From assembly GCA_963853835.1 (NCBI GenBank), contig OY970824.1, forward strand, positions 66,482,884-66,546,883: a stretch of DNA of 64,000 nucleotides. The letters are read 5' to 3'. How positions within the stretch are numbered: the first letter of the stretch is position 1; each line of letters opens with the position of its first letter. This DNA comes from Calendula officinalis (lineage: Eukaryota > Streptophyta > Magnoliopsida > Asterales > Asteraceae). The translations under genes and the position numbers were made by a program. Under the pieces are notes generated by a model, which had not been told where the DNA came from, searched no databases, and saw nothing but the letters and a program-made list of their open reading frames with translations. Shown here in pieces: positions 1 through 11,194 of the stretch.

Positions 1-750
1 AGTATAAGATTTCATAAATCATATACGGTAGAAAGGTTTATTTGGAAAAAACGATAACAATAATTAGTATGATACTCGCATTATGCAAATAACTGTACAG
101 TTTTATTATGGTTATGGTAGATAATACCGCTCTTTTCCAGCGACTTCAAAGTGAGTTCACATTCCATATGAGAAAAATAAAAAACATATACAAGGGAACA
201 AAAATCATACCTAGCTTCAGTTGCTTTTAAGATGATGACATAAAAGAGGCTACAGTACATTTCTAACTTAGAAAACAAGATATAAATAACAAGAATTATA
301 AAGGTTCTAACTTCAAAATATGCAACTAAACCTCTCACATTTAATTCATTTAAATACCAAAAAACTAAAAAAAAAAAAAACATTTTGTAAGCAAATTCAA
401 AAGACGATTATCATTTATGATTTTACCATGTCTCATCAGCATATCTCCAAAGAAATTATGTGCTTTTATGGGCGATCCTAGCTGGTCTGCGATTAAGATA
501 ACGGGTAACAGCATCTTCAACCCTACACATTTACCAAAACATAATTGCATAAGAATTGGAGCTAAAAAAGTCACATTTAGATCCATCATAACAGCGATGA
601 TACATATAGAAAAATCTTTGAAAATTACCATTATAGTCTCTAATTATAGAAACCGACAAAAAGATTAAAGGCTAAGATTGTACCTTTCAAAAATTTAGTG
701 GTTTCAAACATCAAATTAGACACATTTCCATTAATTCCAGCACACTTAAG

Positions 751-774
751 TATATATATATATATATATATATA
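751..774. repeat. (TA)n microsatellite
   Basis: An uninterrupted TA dinucleotide run of about 24 bases. Confidence 0.9.
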
Positions 775-868
775 AAATTGTCAGGCTCACACAAGAGTCT
801 TGGATCATGCAAGGTTGCTTCTAGGGTTTATTCTATATACGTAATGATGCTTATTTCTTTAGTACAAG

Positions 869-1176
869 GCCAAAATACATTTTAGTACCCTGAACTTAAC
901 AAAATGGTCGATTGAGTACCCTGACTTACTAATTTGATCTTGTTTACTTACTTGACTTACCTACGTTGGAGCTTTTACTAGACTAAAAAATATAAGTTCA
1001 TCTAAAATGTATTGACATTAGAAGCAAATCACGTGACAAACAAAACCAAATTAGTGAGTCAGAATACTAAATCGATCATTTTGTCAAGTTAAGGGTATCA
1101 TGTTGCACCTTTTATAGTTGAGAATAGTAGAGGACCTAATCAGCCAAATTTAAGTTACTAAATTACATTTTCGCCA
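869..1176. mobile_element. MITE-like inverted-repeat element
   Basis: The left end (about 869-925) reads GGCCAAAATACATTTTAGTA and onward. The right end (about 1055-1176) is its diverged reverse complement, with shared blocks around ACTTAACAAAATGGTCGAT. The element is non-coding and has the size of a MITE. No clear target-site duplication was identified, so the superfamily is unassigned. Confidence 0.5.
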
Positions 1177-1491
1177 ATGATATTCTGTATAGTCAGCTAT
1201 GCTCTTTTTCTTAGTAATGATATTATATAGGGCAAACGTCATAGAATCGCAAAATAAGTCAGCCCGTTTTGATAATTAAAACTTTTTCTTGTCCATTTTA
1301 GTAACTAAAAAATATATGTTTTGGTTATTGCATGTTTTTAAACAGCCCACATCGGTAAGAATAGGGTAAAAATAGCCTACAAAAATAGTATTTAACTACC
1401 ATATAATAGAGGCAGACCACATAAGAAACATATTTAACTACCATATATAGCAACACGATATATAAAAAAAACGAAAAAAGTAGTAAATTAA

Positions 1492-2997
1492 TTACCAGGG
1501 TTGGTTGTAGAATTCAGCCCGACTCTCTTTTTCAGCATTACGGTTTGCATCCCCTGCAAGAAGCTTCAAATCTCTACCTTGAGACTCAATCAAAGCATCA
1601 ATAAACTCAACAGGTGACTCACTAAATCCAAGAAAAAAAGCCCGTCTTTTACGATGCTCGTTTATCTTCCTTATGATTGTACATATTGCTTCATCACATG
1701 ATTCAATCTCTCGGGTTTTGTCATTATTAACCAATAAAGCATTCAAATCTTTTTGTATTAAAAGCGGTACATCAACCAATACATCATAACACGCATTGCC
1801 AGCTGGACTGTTACCCGAAAGCTTAATCTTATGCTCCAAGAGAATCGGTTGGGGTGACGATAAATGTCCCGAAATCTTCTGTGAAACCATTGAAAATTTC
1901 ACTTTTTCTTCATTAAATACTTTTTGAAGCGGTGGGTCACAATTAAAATAAGACGGATCATTTGCATTTTGCAATTTTCTAGCTTTAATATATTGCCAAA
2001 TTGCAGAAGTGATTCTTGCGTGAGTATCGACTTCAATTCCTAAAACTTCCATTAATGGAGACGAAACCCTAAATTTTTCGGGCAGATAATTCATTTCCAA
2101 ACGTATATTCACGTTAAATTCCTTGTCACCTTTTCTTTTTACTTCAAATCCTTCCTGAGGTGTTGGTGTTCTAGAACTATCCCACACAATCATATGATTA
2201 TCGGGATACAATCGTTGATCTAACGTAATTGTAACTCGTTTGAAAAAAGACGAAAATTTAGGGTAAATAGGGTTCGGTTTTGACATCAATCCAGCTTGAT
2301 CAGGATCCATTCCTTCTTCCAAGATTCTCCCGATTATTTTCATGGTCCAATTGGGCGGTTCTGCATTCGGCTTTTTAGGAATTGTTTGAGCTTGATTTGC
2401 AAACGTATTAAAAACATATATTCGAAGCGTTTTCTGAACGGAAGGCGGGTTCTTTATAGCTTCTTGTATGTCTATCTTTTTTCTAGTAATAGCAGCATCG
2501 ACACGTGACTCGAATTCACGCAACTGTGTGTATAGCTCAGATTGTGGTAACATTGCAGCCAAACGTTCTTGTAACTGTTTTTCTGGAAGCTTCTGCTTCT
2601 TTTTATGGCGTGCAGCTGGTGTAAGCTCCATTGTTCTCATAGGAGAATTGTTATTAGAATTGGATGTGCCAGGTGGCCGACCCACTGGCTTCTGAGCCAC
2701 ACGTTTCTGGCTCGAATTGCCTGATGCAAAAGAAGGTGAACTAGTAGCCAATGGTCCATGAGATTGGTTAATGGTTACCCCTTGAGCTTGCAACTGGGCT
2801 TGAAATTGGGCATGGTTGGCTTGAGCCTGAGCTGCAGCTTTAGCCTGAGCTTTTGATTGGGCTTGAGCGATGGCTTGAGCATGAGCTGCAGAAAACTGAG
2901 AGAGCTGAAATTGACCTGGAAAGGGAGCACTAGGGTTTGGTGGTACACCGGAGTTCTTCTGGGGATTATTATTGTTCATAGACATCGCTTTATTCAA
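1492..2997 (-). CDS. SWI/SNF complex subunit SNF12/SWP73 homolog (SWIB domain)
   Basis: This 501-aa single-exon ORF matches the plant SNF12/BAF60/SWP73 family (Arabidopsis CHC1/SWP73 type), an accessory subunit of ATP-dependent SWI/SNF chromatin remodellers in the nucleus. The first 100 or so residues are low complexity, with Q/A-rich repeats (AQAQSKAQAKAAAQAQA). A basic stretch RHKKKQKLPEK lies near 130-140. The conserved core follows, and the SWIB/MDM2 domain is at roughly 308-385 (EKFRVSSPLMEVLGIEVD onward). The C-terminus, ending in FYNQPW, is the typical helical region. Length is close to family members (about 500-535 aa). The start is the first ATG of the open frame. A possible 5'-UTR intron lies upstream (GTAAGTCGAC donor near 3275, acceptor just before the ATG). 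The product call is from family knowledge; splicing of the leader is inference. Confidence 0.93.
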   Translation of the reverse strand: MNKAMSMNNNNPQKNSGVPPNPSAPFPGQFQLSQFSAAHAQAIAQAQSKAQAKAAAQAQANHAQFQAQLQAQGVTINQSHGPLATSSPSFASGNSSQKRVAQKPVGRPPGTSNSNNNSPMRTMELTPAARHKKKQKLPEKQLQERLAAMLPQSELYTQLREFESRVDAAITRKKIDIQEAIKNPPSVQKTLRIYVFNTFANQAQTIPKKPNAEPPNWTMKIIGRILEEGMDPDQAGLMSKPNPIYPKFSSFFKRVTITLDQRLYPDNHMIVWDSSRTPTPQEGFEVKRKGDKEFNVNIRLEMNYLPEKFRVSSPLMEVLGIEVDTHARITSAIWQYIKARKLQNANDPSYFNCDPPLQKVFNEEKVKFSMVSQKISGHLSSPQPILLEHKIKLSGNSPAGNACYDVLVDVPLLIQKDLNALLVNNDKTREIESCDEAICTIIRKINEHRKRRAFFLGFSESPVEFIDALIESQGRDLKLLAGDANRNAEKESRAEFYNQPW

Positions 2998-3420
2998 AAC
3001 TGTAACCCTAATTCTTACAATGCTGGCTCAAAATCCATACAAACCCTAAATCACAAGCCAAAAATAAAATTTCAGAATGCAACAAAATCCTCAAATTATA
3101 AAATGAGCTAACATCTCCAGATTTTTCATACATTAGTTTCCATACCAAAATGTATAGATATTTGTTTCTAAACAGAATTGACGACTGTAGATTACAAACT
3201 ACAAAATTGAGCAAACGTCATCAATAAAAATTAAAACGGTGACACAGATTACAAGATCTGTAAGTCGACTTACGTGATGAGAGAGCGATTCCTTCCAAGA
3301 TACTGTAGTTGTCGCAGATTTTGATTTTGATTTCGATCGAGAACGTTGCTTCACTGCCGGTTCTGTAAGAGCGGTATCTGGCCGGTCCCGGTCTGTTTTT
3401 CTAGTGACTACCGGTTGGAC
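2998..3420 (-). promoter_or_regulatory. 5' leader/promoter region of SNF12-like gene
   Basis: Non-coding DNA immediately upstream of the ATG. Reading the minus strand, ATCAC|GTAAGTCGAC near 3275 looks like a donor and TTACAG shortly before the ATG looks like an acceptor, suggesting an intron in the 5' UTR. No clear TATA box was assigned. Confidence 0.4.
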
Positions 3421-3553
3421 ATGCCACGGCCATTTTTTGCTACATAAAGTATCAAAGTTTAAAATTAATAGATGTATGAATGTACTTTGGAGTTTCGAAT
3501 GTCAGGTTTATTTCTAGTAAACTAGTAAATGTTCTTGCCTGGCAAAAATTATA

Positions 3554-3859
3554 CTTCCTCCGTATCAAAATAAGTGACACGCTTTCTATTTTGGAGTGTA
3601 TCAAAATAAGTGAGACATTTTGAAAACTTTCCTTATTTTGTAAAAATAGTGGGACTCATACCCACTAATTATCCACTTTAATAAAGTGAAATTACCCTTA
3701 TACACGTACTTTTGCTTTTAAAACTCATTAATATCACTTTATTCAAAAAAAGTGAGACCTATCCTCCACTAAGTTTAATTTATTTTAACCTTTACTTTAA
3801 TCTTTTACCTCAAAAAACGTGTAAGCCAATTTGTGTCACTTATTTTGATACGGAGGAAG
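3554..3859. mobile_element. Stowaway-like MITE (copy 1)
   Basis: Flanked by TA on both sides. The terminal inverted repeat begins CTTCCTCCGTATCAAAATAA and the other end is ACTTATTTTGATACGGAGGAAG. Size (about 306 bp), TA target and the CTCCGT-type terminus fit the Tc1/mariner-derived Stowaway class. Two relatives lie at 10279-10591 and 11195-11507. Confidence 0.8.
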
Positions 3860-3947
3860 TACTTCGAATTCAGATCTTTTACTGTATGAGTTTACTATAA
3901 ATAAAATTTTGCTTTTGCTAAAAAGTTTTCTAATGTATATGCTAAGT

Positions 3948-4128
3948 GAGCTAATTCGTACAGATCAACTTTTATCTATAAAGAGCAAATTTATCTCAAA
4001 TGACAATTATACCCTTAATGAGAGGGGTGAAATATAAAATGTGTTAAAATTAAAGGAATGACATGATTGTCATTTAAAAATAAATTTGCTCTGTATGAAT
4101 AAAAGTTGTTCTGTACGAATCAATTCTC
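3948..4128. mobile_element. MITE with CTGATTCGTACAGAGCAAC-type ends (copy 1)
   Basis: A near-palindromic element of about 180 bp. Its left end reads AGCTAATTCGTACAGATCAA and its right end is the reverse complement (GTTGTTCTGTACGAATCAAT). It is the same family as 9680-9859, and the ends of 4387-5457 belong to it too. The superfamily is unassigned. Confidence 0.7.
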
Positions 4129-4386
4129 ATATCGTAAACAAACATATTAAATTGCATTTAATGTTGTGGTTATCTTTTAATATGTCTTGAATAACATTAA
4201 TAAATACCATTTAGAATGAATCTTTCTAACATGTGCCCCCTAGGTACATGTCAAGATACATTAATTCACTCAAACTTTCCTAATCAAATCTCAAGACATA
4301 TTAATGAAGTTCAAAATTTATATTTTCAAGTGATGCATTAAATGCATTTTTTTGTTTTAATGGAAAGTTTGAGTTAGTTAATGTAG

Positions 4387-5457
4387 GGGGCTGATTCGTA
4401 CAGAGCAACTTTTATCCATGCAGAGCAATTTTAAATAAAAATACCATTATACCCTTACACGACTTTTACAATCATTACCACAATATTCATAATTAACCCA
4501 TCATCACAATTAACCCCACCATTGCTTCCACTTCCGCCGCCCCCTCTGTGATCTCCGTCGATCATCCCATACCTGGCAGCCCTCATAACTTTCCACTACC
4601 ACTATTATTGTGTTGGTGAGACAAGGATCAACAACACCATCGGAGCTATTTCTCCTCCTACCACCAGAATCATAATGATGCGGCGGCGGTGGTTGGTGGT
4701 GACTGTGGTGAAGTTGATAATAATGTTGTCATAAATCAGATGCTTTGTAAATCTCTTCATTTTTTAATAAACTGCTTGAAGTAATTATACTCTCTTCATG
4801 ATCTTGGTTTTGTTTATTTCGATGTTCTTCGTCTTTACCAATTCCACTGTGAAAACCCCCCACATCTTTCCTAATGTGAAATTTTGATAAACAAACACAT
4901 ATCTATAGCAACTAGGAAGCAAATAAACAAATGAAGAAATAAAAAAATGGTTTTATTTAATTAATCTCACTCACCCAATTTCCACCGATGAAGATGGTTT
5001 CTATATAGTTCGATGGTTTCTCTCTTTACAAATTCTCTTCGTGTGCGACCAATTTCATAAAAATCTAATTCAGTTTGGGTGCGATGATACTTTGGGTTAT
5101 GGAAGACAGTATGCACAAATGTGAATTCGTTATTCATGAGATTGAATTGAGCTGATTTTGAGAAATTAGAAAAAATAATACCATTTAGTAGATATCTAAT
5201 ACGAAATGAATTCAGTTTGGTGATTCGAATCTGTACAAAGCAGCTGATACAGATGACCCCAAAGCTTTGCTTGTAAGCGTTGCCATGGCGGTCTGTTGGT
5301 GTTCTTCGGCAGCTTATAACCGTATATAATCTGGCTTTAGGAAGAAAAATGTTTTAATGTGAGGCGTAAAATTAGGCAAAGAGAAAAAGGGCATGATTGT
5401 CTTTTTAATTAAAATTGCTCTGTATTACTAAATTGTGCTCTGTACATATCAGCACCC
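4387..5457. mobile_element. Larger member of the same MITE family, about 1.07 kb, with unrelated interior
   Basis: Terminal inverted repeats of about 60 bp (GGGCTGATTCGTACAGAGCA at the left; TGTACATATCAGCACCC at the right) match the 180-bp family at 3948 and 9680. The interior (about 4500-5340) differs. It includes a GC-richer, gene-like block near 4510-4710 with CCG/GGCGGC runs and TCTCCTCCTACCACC. No intact ORF is visible. It could be a transposon carrying a captured host fragment. Confidence 0.6.
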
Positions 5458-5789
5458 AAACATATGTTAGAAAAACCCTTTTAGAATGTCTTAAATATAA
5501 TTTTTGACTTCAATAAAAATTTTATGTTCATTAATTGCATCTAACGTATGCCCCTGAAACATATGTTAGAAAAAACACTTACTTGAAATGATATATTAAC
5601 ACTCACTCAATTATCCAGATTTTTTTCATTAATTTCCATCGACTTGTAACGACCTATTCTCCTCGGTAACACAGAAAAAACGTAGGACTTGCGCCAATAG
5701 TACACACCTAGATATGTATAAAATTTCTATTCTACGAAATCTGGGGAAAAAGGAGAAGCGTATTTAAATAATATTTCTGTTTATAGCGC

Positions 5790-5962
5790 GCGCTCTGGGG
5801 TAGATAAGATTTGCTCGTGGTGTATACGACATGATTATTGTCATAGTCGTTTTCGAATCTTCCGTTAGACATCTAATAAATGATTATCCAGGAGAGGGAT
5901 CGAACACGTGATCTTTAAGAGATCATTTTATACATCCTTACCGTTAAGTTATTACCCATATT
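5790..5962 (-). mobile_element. possible tRNA-derived SINE fragment
   Basis: Read on the minus strand, a tRNA-like head is visible: TAACTTAACGGTAAGG resembles an A box, and GTGTTCGATCCC about 40 bases later is a good B box. The 3' end and target duplications are not clear. Confidence 0.35.
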
Positions 5963-7330
5963 GTTAAATCTGAAAAAAGAACATGAGGTATAAATAAGTT
6001 CACAACAAAAATTTGAAAGAAAAATATGTTCGAATATTTTAATACATTTATTAAATTAATAAGTTATTGTACAATAAAAAAATTTGTCATTCAACATTTA
6101 CTTTTTTGCCATATTTAATTGTGAATAAATATTTAATGACTTGTAATTTTTTTCCTATAATTAGTAGACTTTTAATGTAAAATATTGAATGGTAGAGTAA
6201 CCATAATTCCATATACATGATCCAATTCTATTAATCTCAAGATGGGTTTACTTTTGTTAGATACTATAACAGCTCATGCAACTGATGCAAGTGAATCAAT
6301 TAGGAGTTTAAATGACACACGATCGATGAATCGCTTATTCAAAGCTTTGTGGGCACGGAGACAACGAATTGCGCTCCAATACAAGTACGTCGTGATCAAG
6401 AAGAGAACGTGTAAAACGATGCTAGATTATGGATAATCTAAGGTGCATTTTGGATAAACAAACATGTTGAATTAGACTGCTACTAATCCTCACATCAAAC
6501 ACTTCAGTTTTTGTCAAATCAAAATCACATCAGCTGACACATCCATGACAACAATACCCCTTCACTTAATATATATTATGGGGGATAGTGAGTATGTGGC
6601 TGTTACGTACGTAAGGTTAGGTGTCGAACCATCTATAACTACATAATTTTGATTAAAAAAACTCATATAGATTATTTTTTACAAAAGTCTTATCACTTTC
6701 CTACAATATTAAAACATTTACATAATACAAAAAAACTATACACACACATGCACATGTGTTTAATATAAACACAATTTTCAAGAAACAAGAAGCTTGTAAC
6801 ACCATTTCAACAAAAAACATAATTAAGATCTAAGATAAGTTATTAGTTTTAGACGGGTTTTGATACACTAATGAGTTTATATGATGAGAATAATTTTTTT
6901 TAAACCAAAACTACATAGTTTTTTTTCCGTACATAAGCTTATATATGTGATAGTCACACTCACTTTTCCCATATATTATACATAAAATACACATAAAAAT
7001 ACCAATTCCCACAAAATTACCCTAAATATTTGTCACCTGCTACGTCTCCAAACCGAACCCATTTTACCATGGCCCAACCGACACCACTGTGCCAATGCCG
7101 TTGGTTTAAGGAAGATAGTTAGAGAACTGATGACCAACTGACCAAGCCGTTTGGCACCGTCTTGTAATAAGCAATTAGAGTAAATTAGTTTGTTAAGAAC
7201 AACATATGTACATAAAAACGTTAACTCCCAATTACAAAAGGGTAACAAAACGGTACCAAGAATACAATCGTGTTTGACTTAAAAAAGTCAACTGGTACTA
7301 CTTATTCAAGTACTAACAACACAATTCTTC
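5963..7330. other. intergenic, 3' flank of F-box gene
   Basis: AT-rich DNA with no supported gene. The small open frame at 6242-6436 is not recognisable as a protein family. The 3' UTR of the F-box gene presumably ends within about 7000-7330. Confidence 0.5.
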
Positions 7331-8641
7331 TCAAGCTACCATCACACAACAATTCATAATGAAATGACTCAACTGAATATTGCCATTATCAAGCAACTCC
7401 CATTCCGGAAAGTAATCAGATTCCAGTTCCGGACTACAAGTATAAATAGCCATCGAGCTTCTAGAAGGCGATACCGTTGAAGCCCCTATTACAAGTAACT
7501 TATTGCCAAATGACTTAAATGCCACTCCCCAACCTCGATTATAATCCGCCCTAACAGGAACCGAACCCAACTGTTTCCAACTGTTACTCTTTTTCAAGTA
7601 AACTTGTAACTGATTTGAAGACGCTTCAATCGAATAAAGCTCGTTATTAACCACCGCGATCAACGGAGGGGAATGGCAACTGAGGACAGGATTGTCTTTT
7701 AACATCTCGGGAATCAAATTCCATTCGTTATTTTCTTCATCAAAAAACTCTCCACACGTTAATTCACCTTCATCATTCCTTCCACCAATCACATAAAACC
7801 TATTATCCATATAACAACCCGAACATAGCTTACGTGGCTTCTTCATTCTCGGAAGTGGGGCCCACAACCGGGTTTCCGGGTCGTATTTCTCAACCGAATT
7901 GTGCACGATGTGGACCCCACTTACCGGGCCACCCGCCACTTGGATCCCACCCGCCACGTAAGCGGAATTCCCACAAGTGGCGGATGCAAATAAGCATCTC
8001 GGGTAGATCATATTTGGACCTTTATACCATTTATTCATTGCTAATTCATATCTCCAAATTGTGAGACCCTCGATTTCTCTTCCCGAAACGAGTAAGTGGG
8101 TCCCGGCACATAGTGACTCTTTGTCTCCCGATGTGAAACATATGTCAGAGGGAAGAACGGGCAGCCTTCTAAGAGACCCGAACCCTTGATCAAAAGCCCA
8201 CCAACTGTTTTCACCGCTTGCAAGCATCAAAACCGAAGGCTCGTTAAACCCGATTTCCCGTCTAATTTTGAAAAGCTCACCACTTTTCACCAAACCCGCA
8301 AACCGTTTATTAACAAATGATAGTTTCCAATATTCGGATCTCGGAAATCTGGCTAAAATTAAATTCTCTAACTCGTAATCGAGTGAGGGAATGTAAGTAC
8401 AGTAATCTGCATCCTGGGGTTTCTCTGAACTGGAAGCAAGTGATAGCTCAAGCCAGTTTTGATTATCGGTTGGTAATCTGTCTTTGACTTTTGTTGACTT
8501 TGGGTTACTGAAATCGATCCAGTATCCATTTTTGGAATAATTAGAAATTGCAGTACGTTTCGGATGATTAGTCACATCACCATGTTCTTCCTTATCTTGT
8601 TCGTCTGATTCTTCGGTCACTATTTCCTTTCCTTTCGACAT
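7331..8641 (-). CDS. TML: F-box/kelch-repeat protein, TML/HOLT type (At3g27150-like)
   Basis: This 436-aa single-exon ORF encodes an F-box protein, expected to be the substrate receptor of an SCF ubiquitin ligase. A charged N-terminus (1-55) precedes an F-box-like region at about 82-125 (IPSLDYELENLILARFPRSE, WKLSFVNKRF). Kelch repeats run from about 180 to 400 (AYVAGGIQ near 228, FYVIGGRN near 282, LLVIGAS near 382). It belongs to the SKIP11/At1g74510/At3g27150 group. The transcript carries a site nearly complementary to miR2111 over residues KPQDADY (about 74-80), the hallmark of the TML/HOLT lineage, which controls lateral-root and nodule number in response to nitrogen. Conserved gene order with the bS21c/CLC block supports the same identity. 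The ortholog call combines motif, miRNA site and synteny and has not been tested by phylogeny. Confidence 0.85.
   Translation of the reverse strand: MSKGKEIVTEESDEQDKEEHGDVTNHPKRTAISNYSKNGYWIDFSNPKSTKVKDRLPTDNQNWLELSLASSSEKPQDADYCTYIPSLDYELENLILARFPRSEYWKLSFVNKRFAGLVKSGELFKIRREIGFNEPSVLMLASGENSWWAFDQGFGSLRRLPVLPSDICFTSGDKESLCAGTHLLVSGREIEGLTIWRYELAMNKWYKGPNMIYPRCLFASATCGNSAYVAGGIQVAGGPVSGVHIVHNSVEKYDPETRLWAPLPRMKKPRKLCSGCYMDNRFYVIGGRNDEGELTCGEFFDEENNEWNLIPEMLKDNPVLSCHSPPLIAVVNNELYSIEASSNQLQVYLKKSNSWKQLGSVPVRADYNRGWGVAFKSFGNKLLVIGASTVSPSRSSMAIYTCSPELESDYFPEWELLDNGNIQLSHFIMNCCVMVA
8403..8423 (-). promoter_or_regulatory. predicted miR2111 target site in the F-box/kelch mRNA
   Basis: The plus strand here reads TAATCTGCATCCTGGGGTTT and one further C, nearly the miR2111-5p sequence itself, so the mRNA (minus strand) is complementary. 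I count 19 of 21 pairs, with mismatches at miRNA positions 15 and 21. Positions 2-14, including the 10/11 cleavage site, pair fully. It lies in coding sequence, just before the F-box. Confidence 0.88.
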
Positions 8642-9560
8642 GATTCGATTGCTTTATACCCTAAAAAACCTATTTATCATGATTAAATTTCAAAAAATAT
8701 AAAGTTATAACAATAAGAGTAACTGATTATTCCTTATAAGGAGGGTGATTAATTGGGATTATCAGTGTACATAAAACTTAATTATTTTGAATAACTTATA
8801 TTTACCAGATTTTGGAGCAGATCATATTCCCCCACCTTAATTGATGAAACGGATAATCAAAAACCGAATACCCAAATCAAAAGCGTTGATTAAAAGTGCA
8901 TATAGACATAGTAAAACATATAATGATTAAAGATTCAAACAGAAACAATCAATTTACCTAAAAATGTATGCTCAAAGAGAGAGAGGCAATGAATACAAGA
9001 TCAAATTTTGTTGTATTTTGGGGGAAGAAATACGCATTATAGTGATGCATATACACCGAACAGCTAATCTCCAGGAAGAATAATTTATAGAAATATATAT
9101 GTATATATATAAACCAAGAGAAACAGTGAATGAAGACAAGAATAACCGAAAATTGACCGATTTAGAAGAAAAAATACTACTTTATTCTCCATGATCAATA
9201 TTCAATGACTAAAAGCAGAGAAGAAGAATGCACGTAAACTGTTCGATCAAATGCCTCAAAGAAGAAAACCCATATACGGAACTCGATATATACTTAAATG
9301 AAATAGACATATAGAGATAGAGATGGTACCTGATGCAGAAGTCAGAAAAAGAAGTTTAATAAGAACGATTTAACACGCTTTCCATTAGGGATTGAGGATT
9401 CAGCACCTTTAGCGATCAAAAAAGATTAAGATCACGAGAAATACGGCACGGCTCTTTGGAATATATTTTGGTTCAATTCAGATTAGAGAGATAGTAGAAG
9501 GGGAGACGCCATTAATAGGTTCTTGGTGAGTGATGATGTGTCCAATTAGAGTGCTTAAAT
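8642..9560 (-). promoter_or_regulatory. 5' leader with likely 5'-UTR intron and promoter of the F-box/kelch gene
   Basis: Minus-strand reading shows a donor-like GCATCAG|GTACC near 9330 and an acceptor-like AGGTTTTTTAG| near 8662, shortly before the ATG. A leader intron of about 670 bases is therefore likely. CT/GA-rich sequence near 9480-9510 could be leader. No start site can be fixed from sequence alone. Confidence 0.4.
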
Positions 9561-9679
9561 TACTCTCGCTCATTAAATTATAGAAACAAATATATCGCCA
9601 ACTTCAACAACTACTACTGCATCGTCCAGCCAGAATCGGTGATGGCTTTTGTTTATGAATTAAAGAAAGAATGGTATAT

Positions 9680-9859
9680 GGCTGATTCGTACGGAACAAC
9701 TTTTATCCATACAGATCAAATTCATTCCAAATGACAATCATGCCCTTAATGGGAGGGGTGAAATGCAAAATGTGTTAAAAGTAAAGAAAGAACATGATTG
9801 TCATTTAGGATGAATTTGCTCTGTATAAATAAAAGTTGCTCTGTACGAATCAGCTCCCT
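9680..9859. mobile_element. MITE with CTGATTCGTACAGAGCAAC-type ends (copy 2)
   Basis: About 180 bp, near-palindromic: GGCTGATTCGTACGGAACAA at the left, GTTGCTCTGTACGAATCAGC at the right. The interior (ATGCCCTTAATGGGAGGGGT) is shared with copy 1 at 3948-4128. Confidence 0.75.
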
Positions 9860-10278
9860 AATCTATAAGCGTATATTTTATAACTTACGCGGCGTGATGG
9901 GTTAAATTTTTTTTCCAATATTACTATATCTTTGTAATATTCTTCACAACTTCAAAATTCTCATATATATTTATTTTACCTTATATATTCTTTTATCTTA
10001 TTTAATTAACTCTTTAAAAATTTAAAAAACATAAATCCTAATCTAAATTAATAGTAAAATAGCCTAAATATCCTTAAACAAATAAAATGCAGATGTCAAG
10101 TTTGGCAAAAGATACCCTTGACGAAAGAAGATACCATTAATTTAGATTAGTATTTTTTAAATGATTTAAATATTATTAAAATTAGTTAAAATGACATATG
10201 TGACGATTAGAAGGTTTTGAAAGAATATATACATAATAACAAAGTTTGTAAGGATATAAAAGTTTACAATAATATATA

Positions 10279-10591
10279 CTTCCTCCGATTCAAAATAAGT
10301 GACACACTTTGGGTTTCACGGTTTGTGAGACAAAAGATTATAATAATAATTAAATTAGATTAATTAGATTGTTAGTGGGGAACGAGTCCCACACCTTTTG
10401 AATAAAGTGGGGTTAATGGTGTTTAAAAGTAAAAAGTAAGGATAAAAGAGTTATTTCACTTTATTAAAGTAGATAGTTAGTGAGTTTGAGTCCCACTATT
10501 TTTTATCAAATAAGGTAATTTTTTAAAGTGTGTCACTTATTTTGAATCACCACAAAAAAAAAATGTGTCACTTATTTTGAATCGGAGGAAA
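10279..10591. mobile_element. Stowaway-like MITE (copy 2)
   Basis: TA flanks on both sides; ends CTTCCTCCGATTCAAAATAA and TTATTTTGAATCGGAGGAAA. Its interior is the reverse complement of copy 3 at 11195-11507. Near the right end the motif GTGTCACTTATTTTGAATC occurs twice, a short terminal duplication. Confidence 0.8.
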
Positions 10592-11194
10592 TATAAAATT
10601 ATCCATTTATCCTATATGAAACCTGATATTCTTTGATTTGTAACTCAAAGTTTGTACTTTTGTTGTACATGTATGATGTAACACACGAGTGCACACGTCG
10701 TAATATGTAGATTTGTAGAGAATACAATCAACATATATAAAAGCCACCACAACGGCTAATTAGGCTTTTAAGCGGTTAAAATAGTATGAGAAGTGGGAGT
10801 GATTTTGTCGTTTAGCAAAAGTGGAAGCTCCAGCCCAACTTACCATCGTAATTATCCCATGTGTTTGGTTGAACTCTTTTTTGTCTCAATATAACGAATG
10901 GACTTATATAATTTCTATATTTAAATAAACCAATTTTGTTGGACGGAATGTAGAAGTAATCAAAATACAATTAAACTAGTCATATTAGATTAGCTTGCGA
11001 GTTAAACCACATGAAAGTATCATTAAGTATTTATAATAAGATAATTATGTAATGGTACATAAATGTTAAAAAAACTAAAAAACATAAAATAAATATATTA
11101 AAAGATAGAAAAATGAGGAACCTATTTTTCAACTAAGTTTATCATTTTTTAATTCTAAAACGTATATAAAATCTTCATATGTCTAATTTACTTA

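Larger units (their letters stand above)
1..1491. other. intergenic, 3' flank of SNF12-like gene
   Basis: AT-rich DNA with no convincing gene. It contains a TA dinucleotide run at about 751-774 and a MITE-like inverted repeat at 869-1176. The rest shows only short chance ORFs. Confidence 0.6.

Noticed and set aside
6242..6436. 64-aa ORF (MGLLLLDTITAHATDAS...)
   Set aside because: No recognisable family, no supporting neighbours or splice signals; such lengths are expected by chance.
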